Source: JBPOHE01 sp052035915
Lineage (GTDB): Bacteria > Pseudomonadota > Gammaproteobacteria > Chromatiales > Chromatiaceae
Length of the DNA: 30,018 nt
Direction of reading: 5' to 3'
Assembly: GCA_052035915.1 (NCBI GenBank)
Contig: JBPOHE010000126.1
Span: forward strand, 1 to 30,018
Each line of letters opens with the position of its first letter. Position 1 is the stretch's first letter. Under the pieces are notes generated by a model, which made no database searches, was not told the origin of the DNA, and saw nothing but the letters and a program-made list of their open reading frames with translations. Positions 21,870 through 30,018 of this stretch are shown in pieces. A program made the translations under genes and the position numbers.

Positions 21870-22712
21870 ATGCTGAAGGTAGAAAGCATCCAAGAGCTGC
21901 GGGCGATCGTCCAGGCTTGGCGCCGGGCTGGGGACCGCACCGCCTTCGTGCCTACCATGGGGAATCTGCATGCCGGCCACATCGAACTGGTGCGGCAGGC
22001 CCGTGGGTTGGCGGACCGGGTGGTGGTCAGCATCTTTGTTAACCCATTGCAGTTCGGGGTCAATGAAGACTTCGCCAGCTATCCGCGCACGCTTGATGAG
22101 GATAGGCAGCAGCTTGGTCAGGTGGGCACGGATTTGGTGTTTATACCTGCTGTCGCCACGGTCTATCCCGATGGACAGGAGGTGCAGACCAGAGTGCTGG
22201 TGCCGGGATTATCCGGAATCCTTTGCGGAGCTTCGCGACCCGGCCATTTCGAGGGAGTGGCTACCGTCGTCTGTAAGTTGTTCAATCTGGTGCAGCCTGA
22301 TCTGGCGGTATTCGGCGAAAAGGATTTCCAGCAGCTGAGTATCATCCGCCGCATGGTGCGGGATCTCTGTCTGCCGATAGAAATCCTTGGTGTGCCCACG
22401 GTGCGGGAAGTGGACGGCCTGGCCATGAGTTCGCGTAACGGCTATCTGACGCCCTCGGAGCGACGGCAGGCCACCGCCCTGTATCGGGTCCTTCGCGGCT
22501 TGGCCGAGCACGTTCGTGCCGGTGATCGGGATTTTCCCCGGTTGGAGCGGGAAGGCATCGAGGCGTTGACAGCGGAGGGGTTTCGACCGGATTACCTCAG
22601 CCTGCGTCGGATCGAAGATCTCCAGCCGCCTGGTGTCGATGACCAACGATTGATCCTCTTGGCGGCGGCTTTTTTGGGTCGCACCAGGCTGATCGACAAT
22701 CTACGGGTATGA
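21870..22712 (+). CDS. panC: pantoate-beta-alanine ligase
   Basis: PanC joins pantoate and beta-alanine through a pantoyl-adenylate to give pantothenate. ATG 21870 is chosen over ATG 21846 because GGAGGG lies directly upstream and the 280-residue product then matches the usual length (283 in E. coli). Motifs: 'PTMGNLHAGH' (28-37), 'VVVSIFVNPLQF', 'GASRPGHFEGVATVV', 'VFGEKDFQQLSIIRRMV' and 'MSSRNGYL', which form the ATP-binding and KMSKS-like regions. The ATG at 21846 would overlap panB. A 200-base gap with an inverted repeat separates it from panD. Confidence 0.96.
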   Translation: MLKVESIQELRAIVQAWRRAGDRTAFVPTMGNLHAGHIELVRQARGLADRVVVSIFVNPLQFGVNEDFASYPRTLDEDRQQLGQVGTDLVFIPAVATVYPDGQEVQTRVLVPGLSGILCGASRPGHFEGVATVVCKLFNLVQPDLAVFGEKDFQQLSIIRRMVRDLCLPIEILGVPTVREVDGLAMSSRNGYLTPSERRQATALYRVLRGLAEHVRAGDRDFPRLEREGIEALTAEGFRPDYLSLRRIEDLQPPGVDDQRLILLAAAFLGRTRLIDNLRV

Positions 22713-22793
22713 AATGACCCCTTCGCTCTTGCATAAAGGGAGTAAGTGAAGCCAAAATGCCGGCTGAGGGTGACGAAAACAAGAAATATTTAT

Positions 22794-22825
22794 TTCGACA
22801 ATGATGTAAATCAATCTTTGTCGAA
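22794..22825. promoter_or_regulatory. FNR-like box inside an inverted repeat between panC and panD
   Basis: TTCGACAA (22794-22801) and TTGTCGAA (22818-22825) are perfect inverted copies. Between them ATGATGTAAATCAA (22801-22814) matches the FNR consensus TTGAT-N4-ATCAA at nine of ten positions. TATGCT at 22832 could be a -10 box for panD. Alternatively the inverted repeat followed by ATTTTTC is a weak intrinsic terminator after panC, with a long loop. The sequence supports both readings. Confidence 0.4.
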
Positions 22826-22914
22826 TTTTTCTATGCTGCATTGCAGCAGGCCCGCTTTTCTTAGATAATCAATAAAGATACTCCTCCACCATCTACAGCC
22901 ACCGGGTACCGATT

Positions 22915-23295
22915 ATGCAGCTGACCCTCCTCAAGTGTAAGCTCCATCGCGCTTGTGTGACCCATGCCGAAGTTGGCTATGAAGGCTCCTGCGCCATCGA
23001 CAGTCACCTCCTCGACTTGGCGGGCATCCGGGAATACGAGCAGATACAGATCTATAACGTTACCAATGGGGAGCGTTTCACTACCTATGCCATTCGGGCC
23101 CAGGATGGTTCCCGGATCATCTCGGTCAATGGCGCGGCGGCCCACAAGGCCTCCCCCGGCGATCGCATCATCATCTGTGCCTACGCCGTACTGGATGAGG
23201 CGGAGCTGGCTAATTTCCACCCCAAGTTGGTGTACCTGGACGAGCACAATAGCGTCATTCGCACCAGCGACAGCATCCCGGCCCAAGCGGCCTGA
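22915..23295 (+). CDS. panD: aspartate 1-decarboxylase proenzyme
   Basis: PanD makes beta-alanine from aspartate, the second substrate of PanC. The 126-residue product has the usual length. It carries the self-cleavage site 'YEGSCAID', where the Gly-Ser bond (G24-S25) breaks to give the pyruvoyl-bearing alpha chain. The conserved 'CKLHRACVTHA', 'YEQIQIYNVTNGERFTTYAI' and 'NGAAAHKASPGDRIII' segments are all present. It has its own 200-base upstream region, so it may be expressed separately from panBC. It converges with glgA across a 95-base gap. Confidence 0.97.
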   Translation: MQLTLLKCKLHRACVTHAEVGYEGSCAIDSHLLDLAGIREYEQIQIYNVTNGERFTTYAIRAQDGSRIISVNGAAAHKASPGDRIIICAYAVLDEAELANFHPKLVYLDEHNSVIRTSDSIPAQAA

Positions 23296-23390
23296 TTCCT
23301 CCCAGCGTCGACCCTCGATCTTTTCTAGCTTTCTAGGCTAGCCCTGGGCGGACGGGCCGGTGGCTCTGGCCTCTGTCCGGTGGTTGGTGC

Positions 23391-24965
23391 TCAGCGGAAC
23401 CCGGTCACGAAGTCGCTGGATTCGCCCTGGACCCCGCTGGGCGCGGCGGTAATGGGATTGGTGATGGGGGCACCCATGGCTCGTCGATACAGGTCGAGGT
23501 ATTGCTTGGCGCGTGCCTGCCAACTGAAATCCTGGGCCATGCCATTGATAGCCAATTGTTGCCAGATATCAGGCCGTTGTTTCCAGAGATTGATGGCGCG
23601 TTCCACCGCTAGCCAGAGGTCGTGGGCGCTGGCCTGGTCGAAAAGAAAACCGGTGGCCCGGCCACGGGAGAGGTTCTCCTCGTTGGCCTCGATCACGGTA
23701 TCGGCGAGCCCGCCGGTACGCCGGACTATGGGCACGGCGCCGTAGCGCTGGCTGTACATCTGATTGAGTCCACAGGGTTCGAACCGCGAGGGCATGAGAA
23801 AACAGTCGCAGCCTGCCTCGATGCGGTGCGCCAGGCGCTCGTCATAACCGATCATGATGGCTAGTCGACCGGCGTAGCGATCGGCGGCGGTACGCAGGCG
23901 GCGTACCAGTTCGCTGTCGCCGCTGCCGAGCACCAGCATCTGGGTTCCGCCCCGGTCAAGAATCCCCGGCAGCACATCGAGAATCAGATCTACCCCCTTC
24001 TGCTCCACGAGACGCCCGATATGACCGAAGAGTAGGGCCTGCTCGTCTTCGGGGAGATCGAATTCCTGTTGCAGGGCCAGTTTGTTAAGCTTCCGCTGAT
24101 CGAAGGTAAAGCGGTCGAAGTGACGCACCAAGGCCGGATCGGTCGCGGGGTCCCAGAGGTCATAATCCACACCGTTCAAGAGACCGACCAAGCGGTCTCC
24201 CAGAGACTGCAACAGCCCTTCCAGGCCGTAGCCGAAGGCCGGGGTGCGGATCTCTTGAGCATAGGTCGGGCTGACGGTGGTTATCAGATCGGAAAAGGCG
24301 ATGCCGGCCTTGATGAAGGACAGATGTTCATGAAACTCCAGCCCCTGCATGGACCAGAGCGACCTGGGCAGGTCGAGGCGGGCGAAGGTCCAGCGGTCGA
24401 ACAGGCCCTGATAGGCCAGGTTGTGGATGGTGAACAGGGTGGCCGGACGTTGGGGGGCATCGATCAGCAGGGGGGCGACCAGACCGGTCTGCCAGTCGTT
24501 ACCGTGAACCAGTCGGGGTCGCCAGCCGAGGTCGATTTTATCCAGGGCGATGGCGGCGATGGCCCGGCAGAAGAGGGCGAAGCGATCCGGATTATCCGGC
24601 CAGTCGAAACCGGCCGGTCCCAGATAAGGGTTCCCCGGGCGGTCGAAATAACGGGGTGCATCGACCAGATAAAGCGGCACCGAAACTTCCCGCGATACAG
24701 CTTCCAGCAGGCGTACCGGTTCGGCATAGCCGGGTAGAGGAAAACTGGCGATCTGATCGAGGGAATCGCACTTGGCCAGGGCTTCGGGATAGGCCGGCAG
24801 GATGAGCCTGACATCGCATCCCAGCCTTTCCAGGGCCTTCGGCAGGCTACCCGCCACATCGGCCAGCCCTCCCGTTTTGATCAGGGGTTGGGCCTCGCTG
24901 GCGGCGAACAGCACCTTCATGTCCAATTCGGTCGCAAGGGAGGCGGGAGGTTCTGGGGAGGCCAT
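23391..24965 (-). CDS. glgA: glycogen synthase (ADP-glucose type)
   Basis: GlgA extends alpha-1,4-glucan from ADP-glucose. The 524-residue form starts at ATG 24965, which has GGAG 11 bases upstream; ATG 24920 ('MKVLFAASEAQPLIK') is the start expected from family alignments and would remove 15 residues. Motifs: 'KTGGLADVAGSLP' binding ADP-glucose near the N-terminus, 'HNLAYQGLF', 'GHIGRLVEQKGVDLILDVLP' and the C-terminal retaining GT-B signature 'MPSRFEPCGLNQMYSQRYG'. The protein ends in a short nonconserved tail. No glgB, glgC or glgP is adjacent. It is divergent from zwf and convergent with panD. Confidence 0.95.
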   Translation of the reverse strand: MASPEPPASLATELDMKVLFAASEAQPLIKTGGLADVAGSLPKALERLGCDVRLILPAYPEALAKCDSLDQIASFPLPGYAEPVRLLEAVSREVSVPLYLVDAPRYFDRPGNPYLGPAGFDWPDNPDRFALFCRAIAAIALDKIDLGWRPRLVHGNDWQTGLVAPLLIDAPQRPATLFTIHNLAYQGLFDRWTFARLDLPRSLWSMQGLEFHEHLSFIKAGIAFSDLITTVSPTYAQEIRTPAFGYGLEGLLQSLGDRLVGLLNGVDYDLWDPATDPALVRHFDRFTFDQRKLNKLALQQEFDLPEDEQALLFGHIGRLVEQKGVDLILDVLPGILDRGGTQMLVLGSGDSELVRRLRTAADRYAGRLAIMIGYDERLAHRIEAGCDCFLMPSRFEPCGLNQMYSQRYGAVPIVRRTGGLADTVIEANEENLSRGRATGFLFDQASAHDLWLAVERAINLWKQRPDIWQQLAINGMAQDFSWQARAKQYLDLYRRAMGAPITNPITAAPSGVQGESSDFVTGFR

Positions 24966-24997
24966 CTGGGGCTGAACTCCGAATCAAGGGGCGCCCT

Positions 24998-25006
24998 TGG
25001 TATACT
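24998..25006 (+). promoter_or_regulatory. possible extended -10 promoter for zwf
   Basis: TGGTATACT at 24998-25006 fits the extended -10 form TGN-TATAAT, about 90 bases before the zwf start. No good -35 hexamer precedes it, as allowed for this class. On the opposite strand a TATAAT near 25077-25082 could serve glgA. Confidence 0.35.
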
Positions 25007-25098
25007 GCGCCCGAAACAGGCGATACTTCTCAGCCGCACGCGGACCAAGCCGTACCCTCCGGCATCAACACGAAATTCATTATATAAGCCTTTGACCT

Positions 25099-26580
25099 AT
25101 GACTGAACCTTGTACCCTGATCATCTTCGGTGCCACCGGCAACCTGGCGGGCACCAAATTGCTCCCCGCTCTTTATCATCTGGAAGCGGCCGGGAGGCTG
25201 CATCCCGCCACCCGAGTGCTCGGTCTGGGGCGCCGTGACTGGGACGACGCCGAGTGGCGGGCCCAGGTGATCCAACTCTTACGTCAGGGCTCCAGACTGC
25301 GGGAGAGCTGGAACGAGGAGGTCGGACAGCGTCTGGCCGAGCGATTGGTTTTTTTCCGGGCCGATCTCGACGAGGCCGAGGCCTACGCGCGGCTGGCGGA
25401 GCGTTTCCAGGGACAACCAGGTTTTCCCAGCAACCGGGTGTTCTACATGGCCATCGCTCCCGAGCACTATGCCAGGGTGGCCGCCAACCTGGGCACTGTG
25501 GGTCTGCATGAACAGCGGGAAGGTTGGAGCCGGCTGGTGGTGGAGAAGCCCTTCGGCTACGACCTCGAATCCGCCCAGATCCTGGATCGGGCGTTGCGAC
25601 GCTATTTCGACGAGGAGCAGATCTTTCGCATCGACCATTACCTTGGTAAGAGCACGGTGCAGAATGTCCTGGTGTTCCGCTTCGCCAACCTGATGCTGGA
25701 GCCGCTGTGGAATCGCAACTACATCGACCATGTCCAGATCACCCACTCCGAATCCCGTGGCATCGAGGCCCGCGCCGGCTATTACGACGGTGTGGGCGCC
25801 CTGCGCGACATGATTCAGAGTCACTTGCTGCAAATGCTGACCCTGGTGGCCATGGAGCCGCCGGCGAATCTCGATGCCGAAGCCTTGCGCGACGAGAAGG
25901 TCAAGGTACTGCGTTCGATCCGTCCCATCCCACGTCAGGCGGTGCATGCCCATGCCTTCCGTGCCCAGTATCGTAGCCAGCGCTCGGGACAACAGCTGTT
26001 GCCCGGCTATCTGGAAGAGGCCGGGGTTCAGTCCGGGAGCACCACCGAGACCTATGCCGCCCTCAAGCTCTATATCGACAACTGGCGCTGGCGCAACGTC
26101 CCCTTTTATCTGCGCACCGGCAAGCGTATGCAGGCGGACTCCTCCCTCATCAGTATTCGCTTCCGGCATCCGCCGCAGCAGTTGTTCCGCGAGACCCCTA
26201 TCGAGGAACTCAAACCGAATTGGTTGCTGTTGCGCATCCAGCCAGACGAATGCCTGCGCCTGGAGTTGCAGGTCAAGCAACCCGGGCTGGAGATGCGCAC
26301 CGAGACCACGCGGCTCGATGCCGGGTCATCCAACCTGGGGTCATCCAACATCGACGCCTATGAGGCCCTCATCCTGGATGTCATCCAGGGCGACCACTCC
26401 CTTTTTCTGCGCTACGACGAGGTGGCCTGGGCCTGGCGGGTGGTGGACCCGGTGCTCAAGGTCTGGGCCACGGAACGGGAATATATCTCGACCTATCCGG
26501 CTGGTAGCTGGGGGCCGATGGAAGCCAACCGGCTCTTCGACCGCGATGATCAAGTCTGGCGCAACGCGCTTGAGGGATAA
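25099..26580 (+). CDS. zwf: glucose-6-phosphate 1-dehydrogenase
   Basis: Zwf oxidises glucose 6-phosphate to 6-phosphogluconolactone with NADP, opening the oxidative pentose phosphate or Entner-Doudoroff route. The 493-residue product has the nucleotide-binding 'IIFGATGNLAGTKLLPALY' at its start, 'VVEKPFGYDLESA', the substrate-site signature 'FRIDHYLGKSTVQNVLVFRF' (176-195), and 'ESRGIEARAGYYDGVGALRD' followed by 'MIQSHLLQML'. The last usually reads IQNH; here Asn is Ser and the catalytic-region histidine is kept. The ribosome site is weak. pgi follows 134 bases later, so both branches of glucose 6-phosphate use are encoded together. No pgl or edd is visible. Confidence 0.96.
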   Translation: MTEPCTLIIFGATGNLAGTKLLPALYHLEAAGRLHPATRVLGLGRRDWDDAEWRAQVIQLLRQGSRLRESWNEEVGQRLAERLVFFRADLDEAEAYARLAERFQGQPGFPSNRVFYMAIAPEHYARVAANLGTVGLHEQREGWSRLVVEKPFGYDLESAQILDRALRRYFDEEQIFRIDHYLGKSTVQNVLVFRFANLMLEPLWNRNYIDHVQITHSESRGIEARAGYYDGVGALRDMIQSHLLQMLTLVAMEPPANLDAEALRDEKVKVLRSIRPIPRQAVHAHAFRAQYRSQRSGQQLLPGYLEEAGVQSGSTTETYAALKLYIDNWRWRNVPFYLRTGKRMQADSSLISIRFRHPPQQLFRETPIEELKPNWLLLRIQPDECLRLELQVKQPGLEMRTETTRLDAGSSNLGSSNIDAYEALILDVIQGDHSLFLRYDEVAWAWRVVDPVLKVWATEREYISTYPAGSWGPMEANRLFDRDDQVWRNALEG

Positions 26581-26714
26581 GGCGATGGCCGGAAAAAGAC
26601 ATACCTGAAGGCGGACGAACAGACCTGCGGGCGAGTATGTTTTTTGACATCCATCGCCTCGGGATTTGATCCTACCGAGAGATCCTCCCTTTCATCTTGC
26701 TGAGCGGTTCCGAC

Positions 26715-28370
26715 ATGACAGCACTCGATCGCACCCCCGAATGGCTCGACCTCCAACAGCATTGGCGCGACATCGCCGAGTTCCAAATGCGCGATCTGTT
26801 CCGGCGGGACCCGGAACGCTGGCGTAGCTTTTCCACCCAAGCCTGTGGTTGGTTCCTCGACTACTCCAAGAACCGCGTTACCCACGACACCCTGAGCAAG
26901 CTGTTCGCCCTCGCCCGAGCGGCGGGGGTGCCGGATTGGACCCGACGGATGTTCGCCGGCGAACGGATCAACACCACCGAGGAGCGGGCGGTATTGCATG
27001 TGGCGCTACGCAACCGGAGCCAGACGCCCATCCTGCTGGAGGGTCGGGATGTGATGCCGGAGGTGAACGCCGTCTTGCGGAAGATGGAGCGTTTCGTCGC
27101 CAAGATACGTAGCGGTCGCTGGCGGGGCTACACCGGAAAACCCATCGCCAATGTGGTGAACATCGGCATCGGCGGTTCCAATCTCGGACCCTTGATGGTC
27201 TGCGAGGGTCTCAAGCATTACCAGACGCCCGACCTCAAGGTGTTCTTCGTCTCCAATGTCGACGGCACCCATATCGTCGAGACCCTGAAGCCCCTGGATC
27301 CCGAGACCACCCTTTTCATCGTCGCCTCCAAGACCTTCACCACCCAGGAAACCCTGACCAACGCCCAGGCCGCCCGCGCCTGGACCCTGGCGACCTTGAG
27401 GGACGAGGCCGCCATCGCCCGCCATTTCGTGGCGGTCTCGACCAACAGCGCCGAGGTGCGGGCCTTCGGCATCGACCCGGTCAATATGTTCGAGTTCTGG
27501 GACTGGGTCGGGGGACGCTATTCCCTTTGGTCGGCCATCGGCCTGCCCATCGCCCTGGCGGTCGGCATGGAAGCCTTCTACGAGTTGCTCGACGGCGCCC
27601 ATGAGATGGACCGCCACTTCGCCGAGACTCCCATGGAACAGAATCTGCCCTTGATCCTCGCCCTGCTCGGGGTCTGGTATGTGAATTTCGTCGGCGCCCA
27701 TACCCAGGCCATCCTCCCCTACGACCAGTACCTGCGTATCCTGCCCGCCTATCTGCAACAGGCCGACATGGAGAGCAACGGCAAAGGCGTGACCCGGGAC
27801 GGCGAACCTGTCACCTATGCCACCGGGCCGGTGGTCTGGGGCAGCGCCGGGACCGACGGTCAACATGCCTTCTTCCAGTTGATCCATCAGGGCACCCAGC
27901 TCATCCCCTGCGACTTCATTGCCTCCATCCACAGCCACAACGAGATCGGCGATCAACATCCCAAGCTGCTGGCCAATTTCTTCGCCCAGACCGAGGCGTT
28001 GATGCGCGGTCGCACCGCCGGGGAGGTCAGAGCGGAGATGGAGGCCGCCGGAATCTCCCCTGAGCGCCTCCAGACCTTGCTGCCGCATCGGGTTTTCCCC
28101 GGCAACAAACCGACCACCACACTCCTTACCGATCGCCTCACCCCCCGTCGCCTGGGGGCACTGATCGCCCTCTACGAACACAAGATCTTCGTCCAGGGCC
28201 TCATTTGGCGGATCAACTCCTTCGACCAGTGGGGCGTCGAACTGGGGAAACAATTGGCCAACGTGATCCTGCGGGAGTTCCGGCAAGGACGGGTCGAGGC
28301 GGGGCATGACGACTCCACCCGTCAGTTGCTGGAGTATTGCCTACGGCGACGTCATAGCGATTCCTGTTAG
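26715..28370 (+). CDS. pgi: glucose-6-phosphate isomerase
   Basis: Pgi interconverts glucose 6-phosphate and fructose 6-phosphate. ATG 26715 gives 551 residues, matching the ~549-residue enterobacterial enzyme; a TTG at 26697 is less likely. Motifs: 'NIGIGGSNLGPLMVCEGL', 'IVASKTFTTQETLTNAQAAR', 'VGGRYSLWSAIGLPIAL', 'GTQLIPCDFIASIHSHNE', 'LLANFFAQTEALMRG', 'FPGNKPTTTLL' and 'INSFDQWGVELGKQLA'. An 8-bp inverted repeat (GGCGATGG at 26581-26588, CCATCGCC at 26651-26658) lies in the spacer after zwf. A good intrinsic terminator lies 93 bases after the stop. Confidence 0.97.
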   Translation: MTALDRTPEWLDLQQHWRDIAEFQMRDLFRRDPERWRSFSTQACGWFLDYSKNRVTHDTLSKLFALARAAGVPDWTRRMFAGERINTTEERAVLHVALRNRSQTPILLEGRDVMPEVNAVLRKMERFVAKIRSGRWRGYTGKPIANVVNIGIGGSNLGPLMVCEGLKHYQTPDLKVFFVSNVDGTHIVETLKPLDPETTLFIVASKTFTTQETLTNAQAARAWTLATLRDEAAIARHFVAVSTNSAEVRAFGIDPVNMFEFWDWVGGRYSLWSAIGLPIALAVGMEAFYELLDGAHEMDRHFAETPMEQNLPLILALLGVWYVNFVGAHTQAILPYDQYLRILPAYLQQADMESNGKGVTRDGEPVTYATGPVVWGSAGTDGQHAFFQLIHQGTQLIPCDFIASIHSHNEIGDQHPKLLANFFAQTEALMRGRTAGEVRAEMEAAGISPERLQTLLPHRVFPGNKPTTTLLTDRLTPRRLGALIALYEHKIFVQGLIWRINSFDQWGVELGKQLANVILREFRQGRVEAGHDDSTRQLLEYCLRRRHSDSC

Positions 28371-28462
28371 CCTTCCCGCATCCGCTCGGCCCGGCGGAAA
28401 CGGCCTCGGGTCGACCGCGAGAGACGGGGGCGGTCACGGCTGGCCACTCACTTCTGGCGCTT

Positions 28463-28491
28463 CCGGGCCGGGGCGATTTGGCCCGGTTTTT
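28463..28491 (+). terminator. intrinsic terminator after pgi
   Basis: CCGGGCC (28463-28469) pairs perfectly with GGCCCGG (28480-28486) around a 10-base loop, followed by TTTTT (28487-28491). The 3' stem and T-tract are shared with the left arm of the palindromic repeat that begins at 28481. Confidence 0.75.
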
Positions 28492-28559
28492 GTTCTTCAA
28501 TAGAGAATAATAGCCGATTATTTTTACATATTGTTCTCTAAAGAAGAACGAAAACGGGC
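28481..28559. repeat. GTTCT-family palindromic repeat, full copy C
   Basis: The left arm is 28481-28512 and the right arm 28529-28559. Reversed, the right arm matches the left at about 27 of 31 positions (GCCCG, TTTT, GTTCTTC, TAGAGAA, AATA shared). Sixteen bases separate them. It has the same plan as copy B at 5598-5678, about 23 kb away. Confidence 0.7.
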
Positions 28560-28962
28560 GATTTTTTGTCGATGCCCGGAGCCGTCGAGCGCTCGAAGCG
28601 GGGCGCCGACACCCCCGGCCACCAACCAGGGTTCGGCGCCGCGGGCCCGATCCCTGATCACCCGGACAAGAGGGTCAACAGGCTGGCGGTGGCCTCGGTG
28701 AGGCCGCGATCAGGTCACCGCTATCGCCCAAGGCCGGGCGGCGATCCCGGTGGGCCTGTCCCTCACGGATCCGGACCTGGATTCGCTGGGGGAGACTTGC
28801 TGTCCATCATTCAAACCCGGAGGAAAAAGCTCTACTCTTAAATCTCAACCATCAAACAGAGGTTCGACTATTCCGCCGGAGTTCGCCCAAGACGACGGCT
28901 ACCCCAAAAAGCAAATAGAACCCCAGACCAGGGACCAGGCCCCCAGCAGGAGGACCCCAACC

Positions 28963-30018
28963 ATGGAGATTCGCCCCAGTGTGAAAGCGCTCATCGCCGT
29001 CGTGACGGTGATCGGGTTGCTGTTGATGGTTGGTCGGCAGGGCGGCGAACTGTCCCTGAAGGCCGGTTCGGCGGCGGCGAGGGATGAGGGGCAGGCGATC
29101 GAACTGGTGTTCGCCGTCTACGCGGAGATCACCCCGATCGAGGTCATGAAAAAGGTCGGCGCCTTTCGCGAATATCTCCAGCAGGGTCTCAGGAGGCGGG
29201 GGATTCCCGCCGAGATCCGGCTGCGTATCTTTCCCAGCTATGGCCCGGCGATCGAGGCCCTGACCAGCGGCGAGGTGGACTTCGTGCGTTTCGGTCCGGT
29301 GAGCTATGTGGTGGCCAAAGGACGTAACCCGGGTATCCGCCTGCTGGCCATGGAGAGCAATGATGGCGCCAAGCGTTTCAATGGCGTGATTGCCGTGCCC
29401 GAAGCCTCTCCGCTGAAGAAGATCGAGGATCTGCGGGGAAAACATCTCGCCTTCGGCGCCCGCCTTTCCACCACCGGACGCTATCTGCCCCAGGCGGCCC
29501 TGGTCAAGGCCGGCATCCGGGCCGCGGATATCGAGGACTATGTCTATCTGGATCGCCACGACAAGGTCGCCTTTGCCGTGGCGGCCGGGCAATACGATGC
29601 CGGGGCCATGAATGAGGAGACCTATGAAAAATTCTCCGCGACCAAGGGGTTACGCACCATCTTCAGGTTCCCCTGTGTCACCAAGCCCTGGGTCGCGCGG
29701 CCTGGGCTCGACGAGCGGATCGCCACCGCCCTGAGCGCGGTGCTGCTGGAAGCAAAGGATGCCAGGGTTCTGGAACCCATCAACCGTAGCGGCTTCCTGC
29801 CCGCCGAGGACGCTGACTACGACCTCATCCGCGAGGCCATGAGCCTGGCGGCGGACTTCGATACCCAGAGCCTGATCTTCGGTATCTACACCCTAAGTAC
29901 AGGACAAAACATCCAAGGCCCACAGGAACGATTGGAGTTGTTCAGTGAGGTTCAAGACGATGTGGCGGAGAAAGTCGAGTCCGTAGCGGAACAGGGACTT
30001 GAGTGGCCGCTGGAGTGT
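28963..30018 (+). CDS. PhnD-like periplasmic binding domain protein (3' end outside window)
   Basis: The ATG has AGGAGGA eight bases upstream, and the frame is open to the last base, giving 352 residues so far. A hydrophobic N-terminal helix ('VKALIAVVTVIGLLLMVG') looks more like an anchor than a cleaved signal. Residues about 45-300 match PhnD-type phosphate/phosphite/phosphonate-binding proteins: 'LVFAVYAEITPIEVMKKVGA', 'RLRIFPSYGPAIEALTSGEV' and 'DFVRFGPVSYVVAK', then 'LRGKHLAFGARLSTTGRYLP' and 'AAGQYDAGAMNEETYEKFSA'. The family either feeds an ABC transporter or forms the sensor part of kinases, cyclases and chemoreceptors. At 352 residues with no stop, it is already longer than the binding domain alone, which favours a sensor. 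Confidence 0.8.
   Translation, partial: MEIRPSVKALIAVVTVIGLLLMVGRQGGELSLKAGSAAARDEGQAIELVFAVYAEITPIEVMKKVGAFREYLQQGLRRRGIPAEIRLRIFPSYGPAIEALTSGEVDFVRFGPVSYVVAKGRNPGIRLLAMESNDGAKRFNGVIAVPEASPLKKIEDLRGKHLAFGARLSTTGRYLPQAALVKAGIRAADIEDYVYLDRHDKVAFAVAAGQYDAGAMNEETYEKFSATKGLRTIFRFPCVTKPWVARPGLDERIATALSAVLLEAKDARVLEPINRSGFLPAEDADYDLIREAMSLAADFDTQSLIFGIYTLSTGQNIQGPQERLELFSEVQDDVAEKVESVAEQGLEWPLEC

Larger units (their letters stand above)
28371..28962. other. gene-free spacer between pgi and the PhnD-like gene
   Basis: This 592-base stretch contains the pgi terminator and a full GTTCT-family palindrome. From 28560 to 28960 I see no credible gene; a 91-codon frame at 28566-28841 has atypical composition and no ribosome site. 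The promoter of the PhnD-like gene is presumably in the AT-richer part near 28800-28900, but no consensus is clear. Confidence 0.6.

Noticed and set aside
27006..28307. 433-codon minus-strand frame
   Set aside because: Antisense shadow of pgi, caused by GC-rich codon use; no start signal or recognisable family.
28566..28841. 91-codon + strand frame after pgi
   Set aside because: Proline/arginine/glycine-rich translation without domain pattern, no ribosome site, and it sits directly after a repeat.

Overview
The window looks like chromosomal DNA of a GC-rich gammaproteobacterium. The clearest evidence is the block pcnB-folK-panB-panC-panD with nearby glgA, zwf and pgi, an RlmM methyltransferase, and a DUF3391/HD-GYP protein. 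A secreted protein with an 'SGIGxISGW'-type domain and a Rhodobacter-type PmtA would fit a Chromatiales/Thiotrichales-like lineage, but I cannot fix genus or family from sequence alone. No rRNA, CRISPR array, transposase gene, integrase or phage gene is visible.

Layout. (1) 1-5199, + strand: the 3' end of a PstS-like phosphate-binding protein, a secreted protein of unknown function, three tandem DUF4239-type four-helix membrane proteins, a Mic60/COG4223-like protein, and a secreted protein with four 11-residue amphipathic repeats and a glycine-rich tail. (2) 5200-5878: a 680-bp gene-free island of palindromic repeats from two families. (3) 5879-10153, - strand: a tightly overlapping four-gene unit coding for a PH-like protein, two anchored helical extracytoplasmic proteins, and a fused ABC ATPase-MlaE-like permease. 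(4) 10154-11264: a 184-bp MITE-like element with perfect 19-bp ends, a small secreted paralogue of the repeat-tailed protein in region 1, and another palindromic repeat pair. (5) 11265-18852: PmtA, a ParA/FGE-fold membrane pair, RlmM on the opposite strand, the SGIG-domain protein, a degenerate HD-GYP protein, a periplasmic Sm-like protein and a protein made of four exact 52-residue repeats. (6) 18912-30018: tRNA-Glu(CUC) with its promoter, pcnB (probably with a non-AUG start), folK-panB-panC-panD, divergent glgA/zwf, pgi with a good intrinsic terminator merged with a palindromic repeat, and the 5' part of a PhnD-like binding protein cut by the window edge.

How the genes fit together. The right half is housekeeping: RNA polyadenylation, folate, pantothenate, glycogen, and the hexose/pentose phosphate entry steps. 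The left half is accessory and dominated by envelope proteins. Several are of types linked to membrane shape or lipids: Mic60-like, synuclein-like 11-mer repeats, an MlaE-like permease and phosphatidylethanolamine methylation. The strongest candidates for undescribed biology are the DUF4239 triplet plus Mic60-like plus 11-mer module, the MCE-free MlaE-like operon, and the ParA/FGE pair. Functions for all three are inference.
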